Assembly: GCA_037043015.1 (NCBI GenBank)
Contig: CM073327.1
Coordinates: 14,118,727-14,182,726 of the forward strand
Length of the DNA stretch: 64,000 nt
Source: Bryum argenteum
Taxonomy: Eukaryota; Streptophyta; Bryopsida; Bryales; Bryaceae
Direction of reading: 5' to 3'
Both the position numbers and the translations under genes were made by a program. The notes below the pieces were generated by a model. The model ran no database searches. It was given only the letters and a program-made list of their open reading frames with translations, and had not been told where the DNA came from. Each line of letters begins with the position of its first letter. Position 1 is the first letter of the stretch. Positions 21,400-33,615 of this stretch are shown piece by piece.

Positions 21400-24300
21400 A
21401 AACGCAAATTTGAAATGGAGTGCACTCCCAAAACTTGTGCTTTCTCATCCATCGACAAACGAACGAGACGAACAGATCGCCAGAACCGGCACGGAGAATA
21501 AACTGCAAGAATTTATGGCTAGACAGTGTGATCTAGTGTTCATTGTAAACCATGAGTAAGAAAGCAAATCAGTAAATTATTCCGTGCGGCAACCAAGTAT
21601 CGGAGCCTCACCCAGTGAAATTGCACCTCTGATCTGATCAACATTTCTCGAGTTTTAACATGGGATTCCGAGGAGTATTCAAATTCTAGATTAATACCTG
21701 AAAGTGGGTGTTTAGTTTGAACACCTTCTTAATGTAGTCATGTACAGTCACTATATGTCCACCCCTGTGAATATCTATGGTGGAACATTGTTAGGTAGAT
21801 ATTAATTTAGATGTTATCAATGGCTTATAATGATCGACCATGTAAACATCAATAAAGTGCACTTATGACTTTGAACTAAAAGCCGCTGAGACGTTCAATT
21901 CTCAGTGGCTCTAATATTGTGCAAAGTATGCACACTGACAATAGAAGCGTGTACATCATTACAATTACTTGAATATCCAATACGTTCTGAATCATGTCTC
22001 ACTCAACTAAATGTAGGACTCAACCTGAAAACGTCAATCACTCTGTCAGAAGAAAAGCCCAGACAACAGACTTGGTACTATAATAGTAACTATTTCTTAT
22101 CTCCACTGCATGAACAATAATTTTAAAAATGGTGGTAGCATGTCACATTTAGCCGGTATCACAAATTCCGTATCGTGCACGATTCCTATTACACAGGACG
22201 GCCGTTCACAAAATCATGTTGCCTACAAGGACATTGTACAAACTACAGATAAGATCCAAGTAGCAAGTTTTTAATAGAAAACTCAAGAGCTAACGAGCTG
22301 CTTTTCTGCTGCAACGGAAATTCTCACACAACCACCACGTCCCTTTTGAGGATGTTCACGTGATGCCATATATAATGAGTGGTACTATGAAATCAGGAGG
22401 TGAGATTATTGGTGATTTTACAGACAGTGATACGGTAGTACTGTACTAACAGAAAGAATGATGATATCACAGGAAAAAGTGATATGGCAGACTGCCGCCA
22501 TTTTGGAGGCCCAAGTTTTGGTGCGTGATGTTTAAAATTCCGATATTGATACCGCCCTCTTAACGTCGAGGAGAGGGGGCTGTTGCGAGGGAGAAGCTTG
22601 TGAAGGTGCATACAAAACCAGGCTTTTATGACTCGGATTGATTGGAATTGATAATCGAATTGGACAAATGACCCGTTTAGTGGACACCACATGCTCACGA
22701 GAAATCCTGATTTCCAGATTCTTCAAGGGAGCTTGATTATTGATCATGCAAATGGTCAATTCACTGCAATTAAGATATCGACCATTTTCATGTTTCGTCG
22801 TTTGCTTTGACCCTTTTAGAATGTATAGATATTCCTGAATGTGAACGGTTCATTACAGAGGATGAGTCTTGTTATGGGAGCCTATGTGAAACCTACTTTC
22901 TGGTTGCAATGTAGCTAGGTTAGAGGAGATTGCGCTCACAAGAAAGAATTATACAAAACACACATTCTCTGTGTTTGAAAATTGATGTGAAAACACAGTA
23001 CACAAATTTTATGTAACTCCAGAAGGGCTGAATCTATTCAGAGAAGTTAGATATACCTATGAAACTGCGTGGTCAGCATTGGGTTACCGGATGGATCACT
23101 CCTAGGCCCCTTTGTTGATGAGCTTGTCGATGGACTGCAGAGCCTGAATGGCGGCCTGGATGTAGAAGCTGATGGGGCCAGCCAGGGGCGCAAGTGGGTT
23201 GGCGGCGATCTCCTCCTTGACATCGTCGTCCACGGACGGGAGCGGCGCCTTGGGATCCTCGTCGAATTTCTTGGCCTGCTCCAGGTACTTGTCCATGCGG
23301 GGCGTCGCGAACAGACGCATGCTGTCGATATCTCCTCTCGCGGCGTATCGCTGTCGGTCGTGGGAAAGCTCCGACGAGAGCGCATACGGACGCCCTTCCT
23401 TCTCGTACATGTCCTGCGTCTTGAACAGCTTGAGCAATTGCTGGAGCTCCGCCCTGAGCAAGTCCACCAGTGGATCCGCTTGCTCCAGAATATCCTCCAG
23501 CTCGTTCTGAGCCTCCACGAGCTTGTCGCGGGCATCATTGAGATTCTTGGCATCCGCCATTGTCCTCGCTGTCTTGATATTCTGGGCCGTCTTCAGACGA
23601 GCCTCCTCTGTCGCTACCTCAGGCGCTGGCGTATCCGGAGCGCCTGCGCCAGTGCGCCGCATTGTCAGCGTCGCGGGAGGGGCTGGGAACGGCTTTCCAC
23701 CCGTCGTGTACGAATACGAGATTTCGAGGATGTCGGCGCCGCGCTCGGACTCGATGGCCGGGAGGAGCAGGTCCACGATGGTCTTGCGAACCTCCTTCGC
23801 ATACAGGTCGCCGAAGCTGACGGTCACCGAGGTTCCGTCGGGTGTCTTGGTTTGTGGGTAGTTTCCGGCGGACACAGTTTGGATTGTCGACTCGTTCTCG
23901 ATGCGAGTTACTGTCAGCTTGAGGTCCTGCACCACGACGGTGAGCAGGCCGGCGAGGCACTGGGAGAAAGCCTTGCTCAGTCCATCGACGTCGTTGACGA
24001 CGGCGAATGTACCGCCGCTGCTGTTAGCTGCAACAGCGTTGAGGACTTTGGGGTCGTAGTCCCCACCGAACCCGAAGGTGTAGACAGGTACTTGGCCGAT
24101 CTTGACAGTGGCCGCATCGCCGCCTTCGTTCTGCTGGCCATCGGACATGAGCATGACGCCGGTGACGCGGCCGGTGCTCTCCTTGCGATCGGTGAGGACC
24201 TTGAGTCCGGTAGTGAGACCGGCGCTGATGTTGGTGCCGCCGCTGGCCACGAGGCCGTCGATGAGACCCTGCAGCTGCGGCTGCGAGGTTTCGGTCACCT

Positions 24301-25120
24301 GACGCAGCGGGCAGAGCCTTTTTGCGGCACTAGAGAAGCTGACGATGCAGAGACGGTCGATGGGGCTCAGCTTCTTGATCACGAACTCCATCGCGGTCTT
24401 CATCTTCTGCAGCTTCTCGCCCGCCATACTGCCGCTCACATCGAGCACCGCCACCAGGTCCAAACCAGAGCGGTCGCCGGTGGAGTCCCCACCAGTGAGA
24501 TCCAGCAACACCTTCTGCTGATTCTCCTCGAGTGGCCCCTTCGGGTTCTGCTTGCTCACCAATTGCACTCTCCCAGCCACGATCGGAATCGGCCTCGGCC
24601 CTGCAACCCACCCCCATCGCAACAAATCAGCACATGATCCAGCAACAAAACTGCATTCACCAAATTTAAATCACCATCACCAACAAGCACGAATCAAGAC
24701 TACGAACCTGCATTGGGGTCGGCAACGATCGGCTCGTCATCGTTGAAAGACATGGCGATCGAGAAGCGAAGACGACAACCAAGCAGCTGCTACCAAATGC
24801 TTTACAGAATGTACATCTACCTAGTCGAGATCGATTAAGTCAGGAGAAGACCCTGGTACTTAAACTGCGAAATGCACCGATCCAGACACGGGAACTGACT
24901 GATCGGAGACCTCTTCTTCTAGCTCCTTCGAACCAATGGAACATGCGCATCCTCTGTTAGATCAGTGAACAGGGTATCTCATCCTCTGTTAGTAAAACAG
25001 CATCAGCGGCATCGGTCAAACATACTTGCCGGAGTTTGCTGCTCCGACACGAGCGGTCACGAGCGAACACGAGAGACTTGCTTACGAGAGACTTGCTAAC
25101 CCGTGAGATGCCGAGCGAAC
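21400..25120 (-). repeat. Segmental duplication, vWA copy 1
   Basis: Matches 32524-37345. From about 22920 to 25110, covering the gene, the copies are near-identical by eye; from 21400 to 22900 they differ by many substitutions and small indels. Copy 2 has three insertions missing here (33015-33350, 33560-33668, 33687-34427), and the matching empty sites are at 21912-21914 (TAA), ~22110-22120 and 22123-22126 (TTAA). Confidence 0.85.
23102..24753 (-). CDS. vWA-domain protein, copy 1 (two exons, 514 aa)
   Basis: Exon 1 is 24708-24753 (MSFNDDEPIVADPNA) and exon 2 is 23102-24600. The 107-bp intron has consensus GT and AG ends and preserves the frame, giving ...DPNA-GPRPIPIV... The vWA domain spans residues ~62-240 with a complete MIDAS: DVSGS at 69-73, Thr138 in SGGTN and Asp169 in LMSDG, so metal-dependent ligand binding is likely. 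A beta-rich region (~245-390, YPQTKTPDGTSVTVSFGDLY) resembles the vWA-interdomain of plant WAV3/EDA40 E3 ligases and animal ITI heavy chains. The tail is helical (~395-514). There is no RING, signal peptide or membrane segment, so it is probably cytosolic. The exact role is unknown. It differs from copy 2 at two residues (Gly131/Ser, and Glu/Gln in MYEKxGRP). Confidence 0.85.
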
Positions 25121-25406
25121 ACTAATACGGCAACGTTTTCTTCTTCGACAAGTCCACAAAGTACGACCAGTAGGCCGTCGCCAATATCCGGTTACCCCAC
25201 ACGCTCTGGTGTGTGTGGGGCGACCTAGGGTCAAGAGGGTCCCTTTCAACATCCCTGGCGCTCGTTGCTACTCTCTTCGATTGCTGGTTGAGATTCCTCC
25301 TGCTTGCCAGGATTTCATCAGCTTACTTAGTTGCTTGTGTGCTTTCGGGTTTGCAGAGGGCCAGGTGATAACTGAATAAGAATTCTGGTAGCTATGGCAT
25401 TTGCAG
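25121..25406. other. Flank of vWA segment 1
   Basis: No gene. The stretch resembles parts of 20355-20475 and 21015-21100, so it looks like a broken copy of the upstream flank. Confidence 0.35.
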
Positions 25407-25410
25407 TTAA

Positions 25411-25772
25411 CCCTTAAACGCCGAAGGTGACCCGAGGGGTCATGTTCCAACAGAATCTCCACTTTAGCTCTCAATATACTCAACTTTTCACTTATATTTT
25501 GATGTCAAATTGGTCACCTTCTTGTGATGCATTCAAAAAGTGAAATTTTATTATTCAATTCACAATTTGTATGAGTGATTTTGTGCTTTGAAAGGATTGT
25601 GGTAGGTAGGTTGGGGTGGTACATAACCTTGTAGGAGGTTGCAAGCTCATCATTGATTGGATCATTCATGATGCCCAAGTTCAAAAAGTGCACTATTCAT
25701 GATGCCCAAGTCCAAAAGATGTTGTGATCCAATACTGGACTGCCGAAATCCGTATAGCCTGACGTTTAAGGG
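25411..25772 (+). mobile_element. TTAA-flanked piggyBac-like MITE, group 1 (362 bp)
   Basis: The ends are CCCTTAAACGCCGAAGG and, on the minus strand, CCCTTAAACGTCAGGC. TTAA lies on both sides (25407-25410, 25773-25776). Two more copies of the same internal sequence are in the window, at 45447-45808 (same orientation and same length) and 59411-59770 (inverted). Non-coding. Confidence 0.8.
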
Positions 25773-28700
25773 TTAATGGTGAAGCAATTATGGAACCACC
25801 TCCGCGATTTGTAGTGCGGATTACCGGAACCTGTTGGAAATATGGCGCTCTTGACTTCTTCGCCTAGTACGTTCATCAGATTAGTTTATCATTCGTATAT
25901 TCATCCACTTGGATGTTGTCCACTCTTCCTGTATATAAACTTCATGCCTGCTTCAATGATGAGCAGAGCGCACTCGCGCTACTTTCTGTTTTCCCACCTA
26001 CCGAGACTATGCTACCCACATTTCGAGACTCTTGAATCTTCAACATGGTATCAAAGCGATAGAACTTGCGACATGAGAGAGAAGAAGTAGCCTCCGCACT
26101 AGCGAGAGAGTGAAATAGTTACTTGGGCGGCAATGCCACCGAAGTTGACAGTAGAGTTAAGATTTGAACCAGAACGTGAGGGATCTTCACAAAATACAGT
26201 TCATAGCGAGTCCCCAGGTGGATCAATCAAGAGTAAGCCATTGATAGATTACACACAAAGTGTGCCGTCACATTTAGAGAGAACATACAATATGGCAGAA
26301 CACTCAATCATGAAGGAAGGAGAAAAGTTGTGAGGTTTAGAAGATTATTATGTGGAGCCTTAAGACCCGTTGCGTTCTTAAGGCAGTGCGTCTTTGGTTC
26401 ATAACAAGAAACTAAACATTGTCAATCTCCGGTTGACCATTTGAGGTGAGCACTTTCTGAACTGCAACTAGATACACGCAAGGCTATTGCTTGCCGCCAC
26501 ATTCTTACCTCGGTGGCTGATGAATTGATTAATCTTATTGCACATTACTCTGATCCTAGCAAGGCTTGGAACGAATTGAAGACACAATTTGCTTCTAGAG
26601 ATCAATCACAAGTTTTGACATTGATGTCACAGCTTTCGACAATAAAGATGTTTGAGGGAGATTCTGTAGAGGCCTACCTGAAGAAAGCACGGGATCTTCA
26701 GAGCCCCACATGAGCAGCATGGGAGAAAACGTGACTGAAAAACACCTAAATCAAGTTGTTGTCAACGGGCTTCCGAAGTCTTTTGATAGCATTGTAGGAA
26801 CTTTGTCTTACCAAGACCCTTCAATATCCTTCGCTAAGTTAAACTTGCAACAAACAAACAAACTTGCTTTCTGCTTATTTTTGTCGTGAAAATCAAAATC
26901 AACTCTATGGAGAAAATGAAGCATTGAGTGCAACTTCCTATCGACGTGGAAGTAACCCTTCTGTATACCAACGGCGCGGTCGTGGAGTCACACGAAGACG
27001 AGGGAGAGGAGTAGCTCCCCAATAGTGGTTCTAGATCCACCACCTTCGTGGATGCAAGGACAACATCTGCGAGGCACACTTGGAAGAGCTCGAGGCAACA
27101 GTCTAGCTTCGCACTGGAGACCATCTCCTCATTAATTGTTTGCATCTGGTTCCCAACGCTCCAACATCATTTGCTACAATTGTGGCAAAAATGGTCTCGC
27201 AATTGCGAGAGATTGTCGCCATCAATCTGGAAGTGAAGGTAATGAGTTTGCTCATTTTGTAAAAGACTACACCTACAATCCAGAGGAGTATGCTTATGCT
27301 TCATGTTTATGCTTCATAATTGCTAAATACTTACAACCCATCATACCATCAAGGACAGTATTATCATGCGCATGCATGGTCAAAATGGTGTTCAACTATG
27401 GTATATTGATAGCGGTGCAACTTCCCATGTTGCGTCCAACATCAATAAGCTAGATCACGTACCAAATCATTGTGCTACTCGTAGCAAAGTGAAAATAGGA
27501 GGGAGAATCCCACCTTGTGCATGGAATTGCCACTTCCACTCTTCGAACTTCAACAAGGAGAAATAGGATCTCTACCACCATCAATGGGAGGCTCAAGGTT
27601 CATCAAGCTTTACTGCAACGTCCTCATTGGCGGATTCTATACTTAGAAGCGACAACTCTTCAGATTTCGAAAGCGTACGAGAACCTCACAACAAAGAAAG
27701 CTCTATTTTACCGGTACCATTGTCGAATCAAGGGAGCGCCATAATTTCAAGTCCACTCACGCCGAACATAGATCTTGGTGCAAGTGGCATAACTACCACT
27801 CATGTGTCAGTAGAAATGCGACATACTCATAAAGACAAACACTTGCATGAACCAACTTAAGAAGATCCCCGTGCAGATATATCCGAAGGATATACTTTAG
27901 ATTATCCTACAAACGAGTTACCACAGGCGACCTTGCAATCGACGCGAAGGTATCCAATTAGAGAGAGAGACAACCCTCTTGGAGATTGTACGAGCAATGG
28001 GCATTGAATGCACAAGCGACAAACGAGCCTACTTTTTTTAGGGAAGCATTGAGGGATGCAAGCGGATGCAAGCTATTGATAGTGAAGTATCTTCTATTTT
28101 GAAAAACAGGGCATGGGAGGTAATTGATAGGCCTTCGAACTGCACTCCAATTACTGTAAAGTGGATTTTCATAGTAAAGCAAGTAGGTGAAAGCACAAAA
28201 CCAAAAGCTAGAATTGTTGCTAGAGGCTTCCAACAGCAAGAAGGCATAGACTTTCACGATATCTTTGCACCGGTGGTTCGTTGGTCACCAATTAGAATTA
28301 TTTTAGCATTGTCAGCAAGAAAAAACTGGGACCTTCATCAGATGGACATTAAGACAACTTTCTTGAATGACATACTCTATGAGGAGGTTTTGATGGAGAT
28401 TCTAGAGGGATTTCCGCAATCATGCAATCCCACAAAAGTGTGTAAGATCAAGCGTGCATTGTATGGGTTAAAACAAGCTCCTTAGGCATGGTATTCACGA
28501 ACTGACACTTAGTTTACGACACAAGGTTATAAGAGAAGTTAACACAATCCTTATCTGTACTTCTCTTCCGCAAAAGAAAAACAAGTTTTATATTGCTATA
28601 CTTGGATGACCTGCTCATTACTAGTGACAATTTAGAGGAGATTGAGAGATTGAAGAAATGACTTGCACGCATTTATCTTTGTACGGAGATTTGACCTTTA

Positions 28701-28895
28701 CACAATGGTATGCTTTTGACACAATCAGCTTATATTCAGAAATTGTTGGAGAGGTTTGGGCTGGCTCGATGTAACCCAAGCTTGCTACCTATGGATCCGC
28801 ACCTTCAACTACATAAAAGCATGGATACCGATCTCGTCGACCCTGAGATGTACAGATCATTGGTGGGCAGTTTGATCTACTTGACCAATACAAGG

Positions 28896-29518
28896 GGGTG
28901 ATGGTCTGGTTGGGGTACCCAAAAAGGTTGTCCCATGAACAATTGCACTCTATGCTGGTGTGACAAACATATCCATTTTTAAACTGTAATACAATAAGAC
29001 TTCATTAGATGTGGTTTTAGTTGTCTATACTTATAATGTATCAGGAAAAAAAATTAAAAATTAAAAAAAATATTTTGAAGTAATTTTATTTGATTTTTTA
29101 GTTGAAAAAGTAAGTCATGTCCCAATAACCTAAAATCCATAGAATCAAGCAAATGGAATATCAACCATTTTTATTTTAATATAATTTTTGAATATGACCT
29201 ACATCTTCTTGTATAGAATACAAAATAATTTATTTGATAATAAAAAAATTAATTCATTGTGCACTATAATGCCTGCAAATCCCCAAATTCAACACTTTTT
29301 CCCTCATCTATGAATGGATCCAAAAAAAATAAAAAATCTAAAAGAAAATCTATAGGCATATATACTTTGATTTCAGTGAGGTGCATGATATTTTATTTTC
29401 TATTTTAGGGTCTTTTTACTTGATTAAAATGACTAAATTAGACAAACTTTGGAGGCTTTCAATAAAAATAACCTAATTAGTGTGTCCAAAAAGTGATACC
29501 CCAAGCTTACCATTGCCC
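28896..29518. mobile_element. DNA transposon nested in the copia element (623 bp)
   Basis: The inverted ends are GGGTGATGGTCTGGTTGGGG and, on the minus strand, GGGCAATGGTAAGCTTGGGG; the similarity continues for ~25-30 bp. AAGG flanks both sides (28892-28895, 29519-29522). The inside is AT-rich and non-coding. Ends starting GGGYRA with a ~4-bp duplication recall the element at 7276-8024. The superfamily is not assigned. Confidence 0.7.
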
Positions 29519-30125
29519 AAGGCAGATGTATCATTTGTTGTTGGTTGCGTGGCGAGGTACATGGATAAGCCTCAGCTGGATCACTTACAAGCAGCCAAGC
29601 GTATACTTCGATATCTCAAACTAAGGTACCATAGATCATGGCCTTTTTTTTTCTTCAAACAATGATTTGCAATATCATACTTACACATATTGGGGTAGAG
29701 ATTTAGACACACGCAGGTCAACCTCTGGCATCTTACAGAGATTAAATTGGTACTTCGTGCATGTTTTGTACAAGCAAGCTTCAACCAACTATATCTTTGT
29801 CTAGCGCCGAGGCATACGAAGTTCTTACAGATGCATCCAAGGATGTTTTTTATTTCTGACGGATCATACTAGAAGAATTGGGAATAGGCATAAGAGAAGC
29901 AACACCAATCATTAGTGACAACAAGACTTGCATCAAACTTGCTCACAATCTCGTAATGCACAAGAACCAAACACATAGGTATTCAAGGTCACTTTATTAG
30001 AGAAACAGTTCAAATGGGGACATCTCAATTGAATACACACCAACAAACCTTCAGAGAGCTGATTTTTGACAAACCTTTGCCCTATCCAAAGTTTGTTGCA
30101 GATAGAGAATACGCTGGAATTATCA

Positions 30126-30610
30126 CTTCTCATCAAGCTTGATTTTCACCCATTTTGGAGTATAATAACCATCTATCCAGAGGGCCTTCTTGGTTCTTTT
30201 GTGCTTGAAGTCGGGAATAGACAAATTGAGCTTTCCTCTTCGGTTGTCCCACCACTCCTCTTGACTAGCAAAGTATTCGTGCCGAGACTCTTCGAGCGGC
30301 TCCCTCGAATAACTTGTTGTGCTTCGATGCAAAACAAGGCTAGTAGTTGTTTTAACACCATCTGCATCCTCATGTTTCACATTTTCTCCAACGGATACAA
30401 CCCAGAAGAAGCACGTTTCGGCTAAATATTGCACTACACCATCAACGTACCACGGTAAAGAGCAACCATCCACAGAGGAACAAGGCTTCGACCTGCACCA
30501 CATAGTTCATATCATGAAAGGTTAGTCATAATTCAATTTCAAATTTCCTCTGTTCAAGTGTGTAACGCTTACTGAAGATAGTCATTCCCCTTGCGCCTTC
30601 CATTGAAGTG
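30126..30610 (-). pseudogene. OSB-like organellar ssDNA-binding gene fragment
   Basis: On the minus strand, 30126-30492 encodes a piece ending EEWWDNRRGKLN, PDFKHKRTKKALWID and TPKWVKIKLDE. This is the PDF motif of the plant OSB family (organellar single-stranded DNA-binding proteins that restrain mitochondrial and plastid recombination). Upstream on that strand lies an apparent 80-bp intron (30493-30572) with GTAAGC and GTGCAG ends, preceded by more open sequence up to ~30610 that I cannot assign. The fragment lies between the end of the copia pol region and the 3' LTR, antisense to the retrotransposon. Only a C-terminal portion is present, without a start. Capture by the element is inferred; insertion of the element into an OSB gene is less likely, given both LTRs outside. 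Confidence 0.65.
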
Positions 30611-30865
30611 CCGTTGTGTTTGGGAAAACTTTGAACCTTGACATTAGCAAGCATAACACTCAAGAAGAGATAAATCAAAGAGTGTCAAGAGCGAGGGAGG
30701 TTGTTGGAATATGTCGCTATTGACTTCTTCGCCTAGTACTTTCATCAGATTAGTTTATCATTCTTATGTTCATCCACTTGGATGTTGTCCACTCTTCCTG
30801 TATATAAACTTCATGCCTGCTTCAATAAAGAGCAGAGCGCACTTGCACTACTTTCTGTTTTCCCT

Positions 30866-31882
30866 TGCGGTTTCTTCAAAAAATGCGCAGATTTTTATGT
30901 TGCGGCAGGAGCGAAACTAGTGACAATGTGAGTAGCAGTAGGCACGGACATGTGCGGTGGATGGTGACCGTGCCGTCCACATGGGACGAGAATACGAAGC
31001 AGCAGATGAGTACGTGTATGATAAACACCGGGCTTGTGAGTGACAAGGACCCCTTGCTGGTGGTGCTGGAGCCCGAAGCGGCTTCTTTTCATTGCCACGA
31101 GAGTCTGCGAAGGCAGGAGAATGTCTCACTCAACAGCGCGGACAAGATTCTGGTGGCAGACGGGGGAGGTGGTACGGTGGACATCGTGGTGCAAGAGATG
31201 GTGGGAGAACAGTGAGACATATCAGGTTCACGGAAAGCTCAGGTGGGTTGTGTGGTGCGACATTTGTGGACGAGTTCTTCATGAAATTTGCTTTGAAGAG
31301 GATTCTTTACCAGGATGAGTATATGAAGCCCTCTTTCAAGACGCGTCTACTCAATGATTGGGAAGAGCTCAAGTGCTCCTTCAGCGACAGTTCATCGGGC
31401 GCCTACGCCGTAGAAATTTAGCTTCCGAACACGCTAGGGGATGCATCGGAGCTTACACAACAAGACTTGAAGGCCATTTTCGACCCCGTGGTGGACGATT
31501 GCAAGAGCCGTTTCGTAGAATCGTAGTCTTTGTGCAGAAGGGGGAACGAGTGGAGATTTATAAGCGCATGACGAAGAATCAAACGCCGCTTAGAGATAAC
31601 CAGAAGTTCATTTTGTTTGATTTGTGGAGCTCGACGGAGCAGAATCCGCGCGCCACGAAAGAAGGCGAGTTTCGCAACTTCTTGCCTGGAAATTGCAACA
31701 AGGGCTCCACAATTTTCGATGTGTCGATGTTCTTTGGGCGCACCAGCATCGAACTCAGGGCTCTCATAGGCGCCGGTGAAGGACGCTTAGCCGGTCGGAT
31801 GGGGCTCCCCGCGATTTACTCGTCGTCTTCTTCGTCATACACACAATCCGATCCACCAAAACGAACAACTGCTCGAGTATAA
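30866..31882 (+). pseudogene. HSPA12-like Hsp70-family pseudogene
   Basis: Pieces of an HSPA12-type Hsp70 ATPase domain appear in order but in different frames: HVRWMVTVPSTWDENTKQQM and VLEPEAASFHC, then a phosphate-binding-like VADGGGGTVDIVV (first frame, ends 31215); SSGGLCGATFVDEFFMKF and LLNDWEELKCSFSD (second frame, ends 31421); ELTQQDLKAIFDPVVDD from ~31451, then VFVQKGERVEIYKRM and PLRDNQKFILFDLWSSTEQN in a third frame (to 31882). At least two frame changes plus stops make it non-functional, and the N-terminal part is missing. HSPA12 proteins are divergent Hsp70 ATPases common in animals, fungi and, as far as I know, some non-seed plants. The match starts immediately after the recognised 3' LTR. 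Confidence 0.8.
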
Positions 31883-32523
31883 TTCAGAAAAACAAACCAT
31901 AAGGGAGTACGACGATCAAGGCCTCTGATGCAAACCGAATGTAGTATATCATAGTCTACCCAGTGATGCCTAAAAGAATGAAGAAAAAGCCATAAATTTT
32001 ACCACCTTATAGATAGAAGGTCTGCTTGTCAAATGATTCAAGGGCAACAAGTCGAAGCGTACCGTAAGCATGCTGTCTAATAGATAATACCAATTAGTAA
32101 TTATACAATATTCATGTGTTCAGCACAAACTTCGCCACATATTCTTGTGTGTGCAAAAGTCGTCTTATTACACACAATTCTCTGTTGAAAGCACGGATAA
32201 CGATTCCGAAGCTTAATCACATTCATATCTAAGGTCGGTTGTAATAAATGCACTCTTACAACCACGAAGATCATTTTGTAAGAAACCGATGGAGCCTGCT
32301 GCTGGTATTGCTCGGGAAGTAAATAGATCACAATGGCGCCCGGTCAATTGCTGGCTCTGCCACAAAGCTAAAATCAAGTCGAAAAGTACTAAGAAATACT
32401 TCAATCGGAGCATCGACTGCTGCACCCATAGTGCACCATACGAAGGATGCTCTCCTCCATTTGCTGCTCTTGTCAATTGGATGCCAATATCAATCTACGA
32501 AATAGCTACAAATAAATAGCTTC
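31883..32523. other. No recognised gene
   Basis: Mixed-composition DNA between the HSPA12-like pseudogene and the second vWA segment. The short ORFs on both strands overlap each other and have no known motif. Confidence 0.3.
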
Positions 32524-33014
32524 AAAACGCAAATTTGAAATGGAGTGCACACTCAAAACTTGTGCTCTCTCATCCATTGACAAACAAAAGAGAAGAACAG
32601 ATCGCCAAAACCGGCACGGAGAAACTGCAAGAATTCATGGCTTGACAGTGTGATCTAATGTTCATTGTAAACCATGAGTGAGAAAACAAATCAGTAAGTT
32701 ATTCCGTGCGGCAACAAAGTATCATAGCCTCACCCAGTGAAATTGCAGCTCTGATCTGATCAACATTCTCGAGTTTCAACATGGGATTCCGAAGATTGTT
32801 CAAACTCTAGATTACACCTGAAAGTGGGTGTTTAGTTTGAAACACCTTCTTAATGTACTCATGTACAGTCAGTCCTGTGAATATCTTGGTAGAACATTGT
32901 TACATGTAGGTAGACATTAATTTAGGTGTTATCAATGGCTTATAATGATCGACCATGTAAACATCCATAGAGTGCACTTATGAATTTGAACCAAAAGCCG
33001 CTCAGTGGCTCTAA

Positions 33015-33350
33015 GGGGCAATCCACATAGGAGGGAGAGGAAGTTTCACAACTTCCTCCAATGTGGCACTTTGCCTTTAAAAAATTTCTTTTCCTTGATT
33101 TTTTTGTTACAATGTGGACTTTCAACCCACTTCCAAGCACTAGTGCTTGGTAGTGGAGTGGTGCATTTATTGTGCCACATCATTGCCATGTAGATCCCAA
33201 AGCAACATCCAAAGCCAATTCTAAAGCTACAAAATTGTTCCATGTCATACTTGCCACTCCCCCTACTTCCTCTCATGTGACAACCCCTTGCTAATTTGAA
33301 CCAAGGCTATTCATCCAACTCACTGCCTTTCCTCTCCTGTGGATTGCCCC
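33015..33350. mobile_element. Tourist/PIF-Harbinger-like MITE (336 bp)
   Basis: The inverted ends are GGGGCAATCCACATAGGAG and, on the minus strand, GGGGCAATCCACAGGAGAG. The 3-bp duplication TAA lies at 33012-33014 and 33351-33353. The empty site with a single TAA is at 21912-21914 in the other vWA segment. TWA duplication with GG-starting ends fits PIF/Harbinger. Non-coding. Confidence 0.75.
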
Positions 33351-33559
33351 TAAAATTGTACACAGTGTGCACACTGACTATAGAAGCGTGTACAACATTA
33401 TTTCAATTACTTTGAATATCCAATACAATCTCAATCCTGTCTCACTCTACCAAATGTAGGACCTGAATATTCAATCACTCTGTCAGAAGAAAAGCTCAAA
33501 CAACACACTTGACACTATTATAGTAACTACTTCTTATCTCCACTGCATGAACAATACTT

Positions 33560-33563
33560 CTTT

Positions 33564-33615
<52 letters not shown>

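Larger units (their letters stand above)
25832..30865 (+). mobile_element. Ty1/copia LTR retrotransposon, broken
   Basis: A fossil copia element. A 5' LTR (25832-26045, starting TGTTGG and ending CAACA) is followed directly by a tRNA-iMet-type primer site (TGGTATCAAAGC). Recognisable parts in order are gag with a CCHC-type knuckle (~26130-27210), protease (WYIDSGATSHV, ~27405), reverse transcriptase (~28066-28900) and RNase H (to ~30140). A purine tract precedes the 3' LTR (recognised over 30702-30865). The aligned LTR parts differ at about ten positions in ~163 bp, so the insertion is not recent, probably millions of years old. The element is broken, with many breaks. A DNA transposon (28896-29518) sits inside it, and an antisense host-gene fragment lies between pol and the 3' LTR. 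Confidence 0.9.

Noticed and set aside
23069-24637. 522-codon plus-strand frame opposite the vWA gene (and 35317-36885)
   Set aside because: It is the antisense shadow of a GC-rich coding exon. The minus strand has a complete vWA domain with MIDAS and spliced start, while the plus frame has no known motif.
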